From Deltaproteobacteria bacterium (GTDB taxonomy: Bacteria > Myxococcota_A > Polyangia > Polyangiales > Sandaracinaceae), in NCBI GenBank assembly GCA_017303575.1, contig JAFLCL010000018.1, positions 1 to 64,000 of the forward strand: a DNA stretch of 64,000 nt, read 5' to 3'. The translations under genes and the position numbers were made by a program. Positions 25,948 to 34,305 of this stretch are shown here, piece after piece. The notes under the pieces were generated by a model. That model made no database searches. It saw only the letters and a program-made list of their open reading frames with translations, and was not told the DNA's origin. Position 1 is the first letter of the stretch, and every line of letters starts with the position of its first letter.

Positions 25948-27999
25948 TCAGCGATCGATGGTCTCGTCGGCGATGATGGCGAGCACGTCGAGCAGCGCGT
26001 CCGCCGCCCGCTCGTGACCCGTGCACGCGAGCACCTGGCCTTCCATCGTGCACAGGCCTCCACGGAGCGCACCGACACGATCGCCGACTACGCGTGATGC
26101 CACCCGTGCACGCAGGGGCTCTGCGAGCGTGAGCCGCAGGGTCGGTGGGGGGAACGTGGTGCCCGGGATGGCGAGCGCGGGACGGAACACGTCCCGCACG
26201 AGGCTCGTCCACACGGCAGGCGCGAGGGCGACCGAGGCCGCGATCACGTGCACGCGTGCAGGCTCGACACGGAGACGGAGGCTCAGCGCGAGCCGCTGAT
26301 CGTCGAGGTCGGCGAAGGCGTCGAGTTGGATCTCGCCGTGATCGGGGAGCTGCGCGGCGATCGACTGCGACATCCATCGCAGACGGGAGAGCGGCACTGG
26401 GGCGCTCACGGTCGTGAAGCGCATCTGGTGATCCGAGGTCCAGCGCACGCCGAGCTGCGGGACGGCGCGGGCAGCGTCCGCACGCAGGGGTCCACCGACT
26501 CGCATCGCGAAGCGCACGACGGGATGGTTCGCGACCTCGGCGCGCAGGAGCAGCAACGCTGTCTCGGCGAGCGCGTCGCGAGGGATCTCGATCGCCGAGA
26601 CGCGCGCGCCGGCTCGGGGAGCCGGGAGGCGCTCGACGTCGAAGCTCGCCTCGACCGTGGCGAACGACGCGCCGTTCTCGCGGCCTGTGAGGACCGCGTC
26701 CGAGAGCGCGGAGCGCGCGGCGGCATCGAGATCCGGTCGAAGCGAGCTGAGCGTCGCGGCGAGGGTCGTCGCATCCGCGGTCTCGACGAACGCTTCGCGC
26801 ACGGCGAGGTCGTCGGGTACCAGCTCTCGTGCGCGCGCAGCGAGCGCGTGGGCCGCCTCGTTCGCGCCGAGCTCACGAAGCAAGCTCACGGCCTCGAGCA
26901 GCGCGCGCACGTCCTCGGTCAGCTCGAAGAGGCGCTCGAGCAGGTGCGCCCGCTCGGTGCTCCACGCGAGCCGACGCTCCGTGTCGCGTGACACGCGGAC
27001 CGCGAGCGCACGCGCGCCCGCTTGCCGTCGAACGGCCTCGGGCTCGTCGAGGTCGATCTGCGCGATCGGGAGGATGCGATCGCGCGCAGCACGGCGGACG
27101 CGCATGCGCCGCTCGAGATCGACATCGGCCACGCTCGCCTCGACCGACGACCAAGGCAGCTCGAGGTATTGCTCGAACGCGTCGCCGCGCAGACGAAAGC
27201 CCAGGTAGTCGGGGCCCACCGTGGGAGCGAGGTGGTCGTGCGTGCGCTGGAGCGCTTGCGCTTCGCCTTCGTCGAGCTGCTCGGCCCCTTCGCGGGTGGC
27301 GATGTCTCGGCGCACCCGCGCGATGCCGCGTGGGATCCTCTCGAGCGACGAGAGCACCACCACGCGCGTCGACTCGGCCCGCATGACCGTGATCTCGAAG
27401 CTCTCGGGTCGCGACGCGAGCTGCGAGGCGAGGAGACGCCTCACGTCCGGCTGCGAGGTGTCGATGCCAGGTCGCGGCAGCCCTTCGATCAGCACGGTGT
27501 CGGGCTGGACGATCCGGATCGCGCGCCAACCACACGTGAGCGTGTCGCAGGGCTCGTCGTCCCACCGCGCATCGAAGGGCAGCGCCTCCGCGATGCTGAC
27601 GCGATCGCGCGGATCGAGCGGACGCGAGAACCGCACGAGCGTGTGCTCCCGCGAAGCGTGCTCGTCACCGACCACACACCGCGCGAACGCGAGCGTGCGC
27701 GGCGCGTTCGGATCGTCGGCATCGAGCGTGTAGCCGAGCGCGAGCTCGGGACGAAAGCGCGCGAGCAGAGAACGACGCGCGTCGGAGAAGAACGTGGGGC
27801 GCGTGACCGAGCAGCTCGCGGCGTGACCTTCGATCGTCCACACCAACGCGAGCGCGGCGCCGACGTTGGTGTGTGGATCGCCGTGGCCGCGCGCGCGCGA
27901 GGCGCCGGTCGATCCACAACCGTGCGCCAGCAGGACGCCGATCGCGACGAGCCCGAGTCGTCCGATCTCAGCGAAGCTCTGCGTCGAAGGTGATCGCAC
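25948..27999 (-). CDS. Hypothetical lipoprotein
   Basis: 683 residues from a GTG start. The N-terminus is a lipoprotein signal ending in the lipobox VLLAHGC, so it is acylated and anchored in the envelope. The rest has no recognised domain. There are long alpha-helical stretches (residues about 320-440, LLEAVSLLRELGANEAAHALAARA) suggesting helical repeats, and a strand-rich C-terminal third. It starts inside the end of the upstream lipoprotein gene (32-bp overlap), so the two are probably translated together. Convergent with the TerC gene, 12 bp apart. Confidence 0.72.
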   Translation of the reverse strand: MRSPSTQSFAEIGRLGLVAIGVLLAHGCGSTGASRARGHGDPHTNVGAALALVWTIEGHAASCSVTRPTFFSDARRSLLARFRPELALGYTLDADDPNAPRTLAFARCVVGDEHASREHTLVRFSRPLDPRDRVSIAEALPFDARWDDEPCDTLTCGWRAIRIVQPDTVLIEGLPRPGIDTSQPDVRRLLASQLASRPESFEITVMRAESTRVVVLSSLERIPRGIARVRRDIATREGAEQLDEGEAQALQRTHDHLAPTVGPDYLGFRLRGDAFEQYLELPWSSVEASVADVDLERRMRVRRAARDRILPIAQIDLDEPEAVRRQAGARALAVRVSRDTERRLAWSTERAHLLERLFELTEDVRALLEAVSLLRELGANEAAHALAARARELVPDDLAVREAFVETADATTLAATLSSLRPDLDAAARSALSDAVLTGRENGASFATVEASFDVERLPAPRAGARVSAIEIPRDALAETALLLLRAEVANHPVVRFAMRVGGPLRADAARAVPQLGVRWTSDHQMRFTTVSAPVPLSRLRWMSQSIAAQLPDHGEIQLDAFADLDDQRLALSLRLRVEPARVHVIAASVALAPAVWTSLVRDVFRPALAIPGTTFPPPTLRLTLAEPLRARVASRVVGDRVGALRGGLCTMEGQVLACTGHERAADALLDVLAIIADETIDR

Positions 28000-29998
28000 G
28001 CGTGCCGACCAGCATGACCGCAGAACCGATGTCGAGCCGCTCGTAGCGTCGGACGGTGCGCGTCAGGTTGATGGTCACGAGCCCGCGGAGGGTGGGGAAC
28101 GCGGAGAGCGAGAGCGTCTCGCTGCCATCGTCCGTGAGCTCCGCATACGCGGCAGTGCTGGGGTCGCCGCGGCTGAACACGAGCAAGCTGACCTCGGCAT
28201 CCTCGCCGGCCACGGTCTCCCACGTGATCGGGATGCCGCTCGCGGCCTCGAACGAGCGTGGGCTGTCGAGCGGAGGAGAGGTCACGGCGAAGCTCGACGG
28301 CATCCGCAGCGCGGCAGGCAGCGTGGTGAACGGGATGGTGCCGGCTGCCCCTCGGATCTCGACGTCGAAGCGCGCGGTCTCGGGCAGCGTGGTGCCGAAC
28401 ATGGTGCCGTAGGCGACGAGCGTGCTGCCTCGGCGCTGACGGAAGAGATCGGTCGTGGTCGCGCCGTTCGTGAGCCGCACCGGGCTTCCCACCTCCAGGC
28501 TCGGCGTCACCTCGGTGGCACCGGTGGGGTTGGGGCCGAACGTGTCGCGCGCGAGCGCATCGCACGTGAGCGTGAACGGAAGCGGCCCGCGCTCGAAGTC
28601 CCAGAACTGCGCGGCACCACCGCTCGTCGTCGTCACCGTGTCGCGCACGCCGTCGTAGCTGCGCGTCTCGCTGCGGCTCGCGCGCACGAGCCCGCTCACG
28701 TAGCGGAACGGGAACGCGAGCGTGGGGGCGGGCGTGCATGCGTCGCCGCCGTTCACGAAGTCGGTCTGCTCGACGAACGTGTCGCCGCCGGCCTGTGCGC
28801 GGCCCTCGATGATCGCCCCGACGCGCGCCGCGCCCGTCACGGTGTACGTGCCGTCGGCGGCCGTGCGCGTGGTCGTGCTCGAGGTGACGCTTCCGCCGGT
28901 CAGCGTGATCTCGACGCCCGGCATCGGGAGGCCCGAGCAGTCGGTGACGAGGCCCGTGTAGCAGACCGGAACGACGGGCCGATCGCAGTTCCAGGTGCCC
29001 GGTCGACCCACGTTGCCCGTGAGGATCAAGCCACCACCGGGACCGCGCACCGCGCACGCTTCGCCCTCTTCGACCCAGATCGCGCGGATCGGATCGAACC
29101 ACCACAGCGGCATGCACTCGCCTTCCAGCAGCGGCGGATCACCGGCGGGCAGCGTGCCGACCGGGACCTCGATCGTCGCGCTCGTACCCTCGGCGAAGTC
29201 GCCAGGGCCCGTCGAGGTCGTGATCTGGATGTCGAGCATGCCGTAGCTGACGAGGGGATCCTCGTCGCCATCGGCGGATTCGCCCACGAAGTCACCAGGG
29301 GCACCGTCGAGATCGTCGACAGGATCGATCGGCGTGACCGCGATCTCCGCTTCCTCGACGGGCGTGCCCGTGGCGTCGACGAGCGAAGTGCCGAGCACGT
29401 TCACGCGCGTGCCGTCGGTCGCGACACTGCCGCCCATCGTGCCATCGACCATGACGCCGGCCGCCGCCGGAAGGAGCGAGACGTTCACGATCACGCGCTC
29501 CCAGCCATCGACGTGCACGCGACGGTGCACGGAGAGGAAGCCGTCCGCCGTGTAGTGCGCGACGTAGTCGCCCGGCGCGATGGGCAGCGCGTAGTTGCCC
29601 GCGGCGCTCGTCGATGCCTCGCGTGCGGCAGGCGTCAGCGACACGCGAACGTCGGCGAGCGGCACGTGCGTGTCGGCGTGCGAGACGACGCCGATCAAGA
29701 GGCCCTCGATCGGCTCGAGGAACGGCGGCGTCTCTGCGAGATCGTCGGGGCCGGCGTCCGTGGGCTCGAACGCATCGGGCGGTTCGACGAAGGCATCGCG
29801 ATCACCTGGGCGCGGCCCCGAGTCCTCGCTCGTGACGACGAACGCGTCGTCGTCGTCGACGGTCGACGTGGCATCGCGTCCTGCGTCACGACGAGGTGCC
29901 GGAGGATCACTCGGCCCGGGACAGCCCAGCGTCGCGAGGGACGAGACGCCGATGAGCGCGGCGAGGCAGACAGAGCGAGCGATGCGGGGTCGTTCCAC
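27968..29998 (-). CDS. Lipoprotein with carboxypeptidase-regulatory-like repeats
   Basis: 676 residues. A GTG at 29998 with GGAG upstream begins a lipoprotein signal that ends in the lipobox LATLGC. An Asp-rich tether follows (DAGRDATSTVDDDDAF). A carboxypeptidase-regulatory-like beta-sandwich is seen at EGLLIGVVSHADTHVPLADV to VIVNVSLLP (about residues 80-160). A second such unit lies near VCYTGLVTDCSGLPMPGV. The remaining sequence is strand-rich, ending with a fibronectin-like stretch (PITWETVAGEDAEVSLLVFS). It is probably a surface-exposed lipoprotein of unknown ligand. Confidence 0.8.
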   Translation of the reverse strand: MERPRIARSVCLAALIGVSSLATLGCPGPSDPPAPRRDAGRDATSTVDDDDAFVVTSEDSGPRPGDRDAFVEPPDAFEPTDAGPDDLAETPPFLEPIEGLLIGVVSHADTHVPLADVRVSLTPAAREASTSAAGNYALPIAPGDYVAHYTADGFLSVHRRVHVDGWERVIVNVSLLPAAAGVMVDGTMGGSVATDGTRVNVLGTSLVDATGTPVEEAEIAVTPIDPVDDLDGAPGDFVGESADGDEDPLVSYGMLDIQITTSTGPGDFAEGTSATIEVPVGTLPAGDPPLLEGECMPLWWFDPIRAIWVEEGEACAVRGPGGGLILTGNVGRPGTWNCDRPVVPVCYTGLVTDCSGLPMPGVEITLTGGSVTSSTTTRTAADGTYTVTGAARVGAIIEGRAQAGGDTFVEQTDFVNGGDACTPAPTLAFPFRYVSGLVRASRSETRSYDGVRDTVTTTSGGAAQFWDFERGPLPFTLTCDALARDTFGPNPTGATEVTPSLEVGSPVRLTNGATTTDLFRQRRGSTLVAYGTMFGTTLPETARFDVEIRGAAGTIPFTTLPAALRMPSSFAVTSPPLDSPRSFEAASGIPITWETVAGEDAEVSLLVFSRGDPSTAAYAELTDDGSETLSLSAFPTLRGLVTINLTRTVRRYERLDIGSAVMLVGTRAITFDAELR

Positions 29999-30054
29999 GT
30001 GGGCTCCGGAGCGAGCGAGAAGACATCTCGCGAACGCAGTGTCGTGCGGGGTTT

Positions 30055-30090
30055 GGGGCAAAGCCCCCATCTCGCGGCGCCTGCGCCGCG
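30055..30090. repeat. Two adjacent intergenic hairpins
   Basis: GGGGC-AAA-GCCCC (30055-30067) is followed by the perfect CGCGGCGC-CT-GCGCCGCG (30073-30090). They lie in the 169-bp gap between wecB and the lipoprotein gene, both on the minus strand. Neither orientation has a T-run, so they may be an attenuator, an mRNA-stability element or a REP-like sequence rather than a simple terminator. Confidence 0.5.
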
Positions 30091-30167
30091 GAGCGGAGGG
30101 TCGAGGGCTCGGAGCCAGCATCTCAGATGGAGCCGCTCGTGGGTATGGCGGCCACGTGACGTATCGA

Positions 30168-31292
30168 TCAGGCGCGCGGGAGCACGCCGCGATCGGAGAG
30201 AAACACGCGGAACACCTCGGCGATCCGCTCGCTCGCACGTCCGTCCCACAGCTCCGGCACCCTGCCGTCGCGGATCTCGGTCGCGAGCGCGCGGTCGGCC
30301 TCGCGTCGGATCACCGCGGGGTCGGTGCCGCAGAGAACGTTCGTTCCCTCGGTGATCGTGACCGGTCGCTCGGTGTTCTCACGCAGCGTGAGGCACGGCA
30401 CCGAGAGCGCCGTCGTCTCTTCTTGGATGCCGCCCGAGTCGGTGAGGACGAGGCGCGCTTGCGACGTGAGCGCGAGGAACTCGAGGTAGCCGAGCGGGTC
30501 GACGAGGCGCAGGCCCTTCATCGCTGCCAGGCGCGGTCCGAGCCCGAACGTCTCGAGCTGCTTGCGGGTGCGCGGGTGCACCGGGAACACGATGGGCAGC
30601 GCGCGCTCGACGGTCTCGATGCCATCGAGCAGGCGCGCGAACACTGCGGGATCGTCGACGTTCGAGGGGCGATGCAGCGTGAGCACGGCATAGCCGCGCG
30701 ATGCGAGGCCGAGGTCGGCCAGCGTCGAGGTCGCGCGTGCACGCGGAAGGTGCTGGAGGAGCGAGTCGATCATCGTGTTGCCGACGAAGAAGATCCGCTC
30801 CTTCGGGGTGCCCTCGCGAAGGAGGTTCCCGTCGCCATCGCGCGAGGGCGTCAGCAGGATCTCGCAGAGGCGATCGGTGACGACGCGGTTCACCTCTTCC
30901 GGCATCGCCCAGTCGTGGGAGCGGAGGCCCGACTCCACGTGCGCGCAAGGGATCCGAAGCTTCGCGCAGTCGATCGCTGCTGCCATCGTCGAGTTGACGT
31001 CGCCCGCCACCACGACCAGCGCGGGCTTCTTCTCGAGCAGGACCTTCTCGATCTCGATCATCACCTTCGCGGTCTGCTCCGCGTGGCTGCCCGACCCGAC
31101 GCCCAGGAAGTGGTCGGGACGCGGCATGCCGAGGTCGGTGAAGAAGACGTCGGACATCGCCGCGTCGTAGTGCTGTCCGGTGTGCACCAGCGCGACGTCG
31201 GCGAAGCCTGCGCGCTCCACGGCGCGCATGACGGGCGCGATCTTCATGAAGTTGGGGCGTGCGCCCACGACGTGGAGGATGAGCGGCTTCAT
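30168..31292 (-). CDS. wecB: UDP-N-acetylglucosamine 2-epimerase (non-hydrolysing)
   Basis: 374 residues, normal for WecB/MnaA. Typical segments are HVVGARPNFMKIAPVMRAVE at the N-terminus, HTGQHYD, GDVNSTMAAA, HVESGLRS, EEVNRVVTD, LTLHRPSNVD and, at the C-terminus, DSGGIQEETTALSVPCLTLR then NTERPVTITEGTN. It interconverts UDP-GlcNAc and UDP-ManNAc in the cytoplasm. The ATG overlaps the stop of the upstream GT4 gene (ATGA). No wecC dehydrogenase is present in the window. Confidence 0.96.
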   Translation of the reverse strand: MKPLILHVVGARPNFMKIAPVMRAVERAGFADVALVHTGQHYDAAMSDVFFTDLGMPRPDHFLGVGSGSHAEQTAKVMIEIEKVLLEKKPALVVVAGDVNSTMAAAIDCAKLRIPCAHVESGLRSHDWAMPEEVNRVVTDRLCEILLTPSRDGDGNLLREGTPKERIFFVGNTMIDSLLQHLPRARATSTLADLGLASRGYAVLTLHRPSNVDDPAVFARLLDGIETVERALPIVFPVHPRTRKQLETFGLGPRLAAMKGLRLVDPLGYLEFLALTSQARLVLTDSGGIQEETTALSVPCLTLRENTERPVTITEGTNVLCGTDPAVIRREADRALATEIRDGRVPELWDGRASERIAEVFRVFLSDRGVLPRA

Positions 31293-32587
31293 GACGTACG
31301 AGTCTCCGTGGGGCTGCCGGCGGGCGGGCGCACGATCAGATCCGCGCGTCGCTTTCGCCCTGGGGCGCGCAGAACGATGTCCCTCAGGACCTGCGCGTAG
31401 CGCTTCGCGAGCACGCCGCGATCGAACTCCGTGGTGGCCACCTGATGACCTGCGCGGCCCATGCGATCGCGCAGCGCGGGATCGTTCGCGAGCGCGCGGA
31501 TGCCCTCGAGGAGCGCCCGCGGATCGCTGGGGACGAAGTAGCGCCCTGCTTCGGCGCGCTCGACGAGGCGGCGCGCCTCGCCGTCGACGCCCAGCAACAT
31601 CGGTCGCGCGCACCCCATCGACTCGAACAGCTTCGAGGGCAGCACGGTCTTGAAGAGCGGATCGTCCTTGAGCATCACCAGGCTGATCTCGGCGCGCCGC
31701 AAGAGGTCGGGCACGCGCTCACGCGGGACCCGGCCGGTGAACACCACGTTGTCGAGCCCCTCGCGCTGCGCGCGCGCCTCGAGCTCCTTGCGCTCCGCGC
31801 CCTCGCCGACGACGAGGAACAACACCTCGGGCATCTCGCGCTTCGCGATCGGCGCCGCATCGAGCACGGTGCCGAGGCCGTGCGCCATGCCCACGGTGCC
31901 TGCGAAGCACACCACGAAGCGCCCTGGGTACGGATCGGGATCGGGCCCGGGCCCGGGCACGAAGAGATCACGATCGACGCCGTTGGGGACGAACGAGAGC
32001 TTGTCCTTCGCCACGCCTCGCTCGGCGAGGATCTCGCGGAACGACTCGGTGACCACGACGATGTGATCGGCCTGGCGGTACAGCGACTCCTCGATCACGT
32101 GCAGGCCTCGCACCACGGGATGATCCTCGGTCATCGCGCCGACGGCCACCACGGAGTCGGGCCAGAGGTCACGCACCTCGAGCACGAACGGCCGGCGCAG
32201 GAGCTTCGCGAGGTACGCGCCCGCGACGCCCACCAGCAGCTGAGGGCTCGTCGCGATCACGACGTCGGGACGGTCGACGAGCCACGGCCCGAGCGACGAT
32301 GCGCTCGTGCAGAACGAGGCGTACGCGAGTGATCGCTTGAGCACGCCTGCGTTCGCGGCGGCATAGATCGGAGCGCGAACCACCTTCACGCGACCATCAC
32401 GCTCACGCAGGGGCCTGCGCGCATCGAAGCCCGGGTAGACGCGCCCCTCTGGGTGGTTCGGGAAGCCCGTGAGGACCGTGACGTCGAAGCCTTCTTCCTC
32501 TGCCCACGCGCGCGCGAGCCGGGAGACCCGATTGGCCGGGGCGTTGGACTCGGGTGGGTAGTACTGCGAGACGAAGAGGACCTTCAT
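31289..32587 (-). CDS. Glycosyltransferase family 4 (WbuB-like)
   Basis: 432 residues with the WbuB-type layout: MKVLFVSQYYPPESNAPANR at the N-terminus, then the long acceptor lobe with FVLEVRDLWPDSVVAVGAM and FVPNGVDRDLFVPG. The donor lobe follows, with FAGTVGMAHGLGTVLDAAP and FESMGCARPMLLGVDGEA. Such enzymes transfer amino sugars, often fucosamine or N-acetyl sugars, during O-antigen assembly. It is coupled to wecB by an ATGA overlap, so a ManNAc-related donor is plausible. Confidence 0.9.
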   Translation of the reverse strand: MKVLFVSQYYPPESNAPANRVSRLARAWAEEEGFDVTVLTGFPNHPEGRVYPGFDARRPLRERDGRVKVVRAPIYAAANAGVLKRSLAYASFCTSASSLGPWLVDRPDVVIATSPQLLVGVAGAYLAKLLRRPFVLEVRDLWPDSVVAVGAMTEDHPVVRGLHVIEESLYRQADHIVVVTESFREILAERGVAKDKLSFVPNGVDRDLFVPGPGPDPDPYPGRFVVCFAGTVGMAHGLGTVLDAAPIAKREMPEVLFLVVGEGAERKELEARAQREGLDNVVFTGRVPRERVPDLLRRAEISLVMLKDDPLFKTVLPSKLFESMGCARPMLLGVDGEARRLVERAEAGRYFVPSDPRALLEGIRALANDPALRDRMGRAGHQVATTEFDRGVLAKRYAQVLRDIVLRAPGRKRRADLIVRPPAGSPTETRTS

Positions 32588-32625
32588 CGAACCGATCTCG
32601 TGGCGCGCGAGGCGCGCGTCGTGGC

Positions 32626-34302
32626 CTATGGTGGCGCGAGGACGAGCGTGTATTCGACACGGCCGGGGCCGTGCAAACGAAGACGCAGTGCGGGAACGCG
32701 AGCGCCGAACCGATGGGAGACCTCGGCGCGCTCGATCGTGATGCGTCCCTCGGAGAGGAGCTGAACCGACAAGACGCTCTCCCCGTGGCGGGTGACCCGC
32801 ACGGCTCGCGCGCCCTCCAGCTCGGCGTCGAGGTCGGGCGCGAGAGGCAGGGCCGAGCTCATCTCGGAGGCGTCGTCGATCGCATCCTCGAGGCGAAGGC
32901 TTTCTGGCGTGATCTGGAGCGCGCGCCGCAGCGTCGTCGCGTGGTGCGGGCCGAACGCCCGCGCCTCGCAGATCACGCGGTCGTCGGTCCAGCGCGCCTC
33001 GATCGAGCGTGGTCGCCACCCGCAACGGAAGCGGCTCCAGATCTCGGCCTGCTCGCGTCCTTCGACGGTCGGCGTGGCGTGCGAAGCGCTCGTGCGCGTG
33101 TGCGATCGCCAGGTCGGGTCGTGGTAGGCGTGCACGCCCGGATCGACGATCACCCTTCGCCCGTCCACGTCGAGCTCGAACGCGAAGAGGTCGCAGTGGG
33201 CGTGGCCGGGCTGTGATGGCGCGCCGAACGGACCGTGTGTGAGGAGCACGTCCATCCGCTCGCCCGTGACGCGACTGAAACCCGAGCGCGGAAGGGTCCG
33301 TCGACGCATCGCTCCTGCGGCGTGCTCGACGACCCGGCTCGCGAGAAGGCCCATCGAGCGAGCCCACGCCGCGATCTCGCTCGTGCGCGGCGCGGAGCGG
33401 GGCGCGCTGTCGCCGAACGCTGCGACGTGATCGTCGGCGTGCGTCACCACCTCGAGCGCGGCGACGGCGTTCTCGGCGTGCCGCGCGATCACCTCGCGCG
33501 CACGTCCGATCGCAGGATCGCCGAGCGGCCCCGCTGCGATCGCGTCGAGCGCGAAGAGCAGGTCCATGCTCGCATGCGCGTGGTAGGCGGGGCAGCGCTC
33601 CTCGTGCATGCCCTCGGGATCGAATTGCGCGTCGCACTCCGAGGCGAACGCCCGCGCCGCTCGCGCGCGAACGGCCTCGCCCATCGCACCGGCGATCCAG
33701 GCGCTGCCCACCACCAGCGCCGCCCGATCGCGGAGCAAATGATTCGCGAGGAGGTGGGTCTCGCTCAGCCCGACGAGCAGCCGCGTGGCCTCGACGATCG
33801 GCGCGCGCATCGCGCCCGCGTCGAGGAGCCCGAGCTGCACCAGCCCCTGCCACTGGAGGAGTCTCGTGGCGAGCGGGTACGGATCGATCGCCACCGATCC
33901 ACGTGGCGCCGCCATCCGCGCGTAGCGGAGGAGCCACGCGTGCAGGCTCGGCCGAGCTGCGCTCGACCGCGTCATCGCCTCGCGCAGCCATGCGTGCTCG
34001 TGGAGCTGGTAGCGATAGAGCGGATCAGGCGCATCGGGCTCGAACGGCGCATCGTCGGGCAGACGCGCCTCGTGACCTGCGAGGCGTAGCGATCCGCGCT
34101 CGATCGCGTGCAGATCCTCGTCGTCGAAGGGACAGCTCGAGGGCAATGCGTCGCGCGAGGGCAGCGCGGGGATCTGCGAGGGCCACGAGGGCGTCGATCG
34201 GACCAGCGGCCACAGCGCGCGGCGCGCACGAAAGCCGACCCTCCCCACGACCTGCCGAGGATCGAGCTCCCAGATCGTGCGCGCGAAGCGGCCGATCGCC
34301 AT
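32626..34302 (-). CDS. Heparinase II/III family protein
   Basis: 558 residues. An N-terminal alpha-helical toroid is followed by a C-terminal beta-sandwich (from about residue 350, LPRSGFSRVTGERMDVLLTHGPFG), and the motif GHAHCDLFAFELDVDGRRVIVDPG is the characteristic heparinase II/III core. YRYQLHEHAWL in the helical half is also typical. No signal peptide is visible. Proteins of this type next to WecB and GT4 genes occur in many capsule or exopolysaccharide loci. They act as polysaccharide lyases or handle uronic-acid polymers; activity here is unproven. Confidence 0.88.
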   Translation of the reverse strand: MAIGRFARTIWELDPRQVVGRVGFRARRALWPLVRSTPSWPSQIPALPSRDALPSSCPFDDEDLHAIERGSLRLAGHEARLPDDAPFEPDAPDPLYRYQLHEHAWLREAMTRSSAARPSLHAWLLRYARMAAPRGSVAIDPYPLATRLLQWQGLVQLGLLDAGAMRAPIVEATRLLVGLSETHLLANHLLRDRAALVVGSAWIAGAMGEAVRARAARAFASECDAQFDPEGMHEERCPAYHAHASMDLLFALDAIAAGPLGDPAIGRAREVIARHAENAVAALEVVTHADDHVAAFGDSAPRSAPRTSEIAAWARSMGLLASRVVEHAAGAMRRRTLPRSGFSRVTGERMDVLLTHGPFGAPSQPGHAHCDLFAFELDVDGRRVIVDPGVHAYHDPTWRSHTRTSASHATPTVEGREQAEIWSRFRCGWRPRSIEARWTDDRVICEARAFGPHHATTLRRALQITPESLRLEDAIDDASEMSSALPLAPDLDAELEGARAVRVTRHGESVLSVQLLSEGRITIERAEVSHRFGARVPALRLRLHGPGRVEYTLVLAPP

Positions 34303-34305
34303 CGC

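Noticed and set aside
18490-29998. The non-polysaccharide block as a mobile island
   Set aside because: No integrase, transposase, attachment repeat or tRNA, and codon usage looks like its neighbours. A right-hand copy of the left-end repeat is missing.
30098-30107. GGGTCGAGGG here, also present in both copies of the 18132-18484 repeat
   Set aside because: Only 10 bp in a GC-rich genome; the surrounding hairpins differ, so relation to the tandem repeat is not supported.
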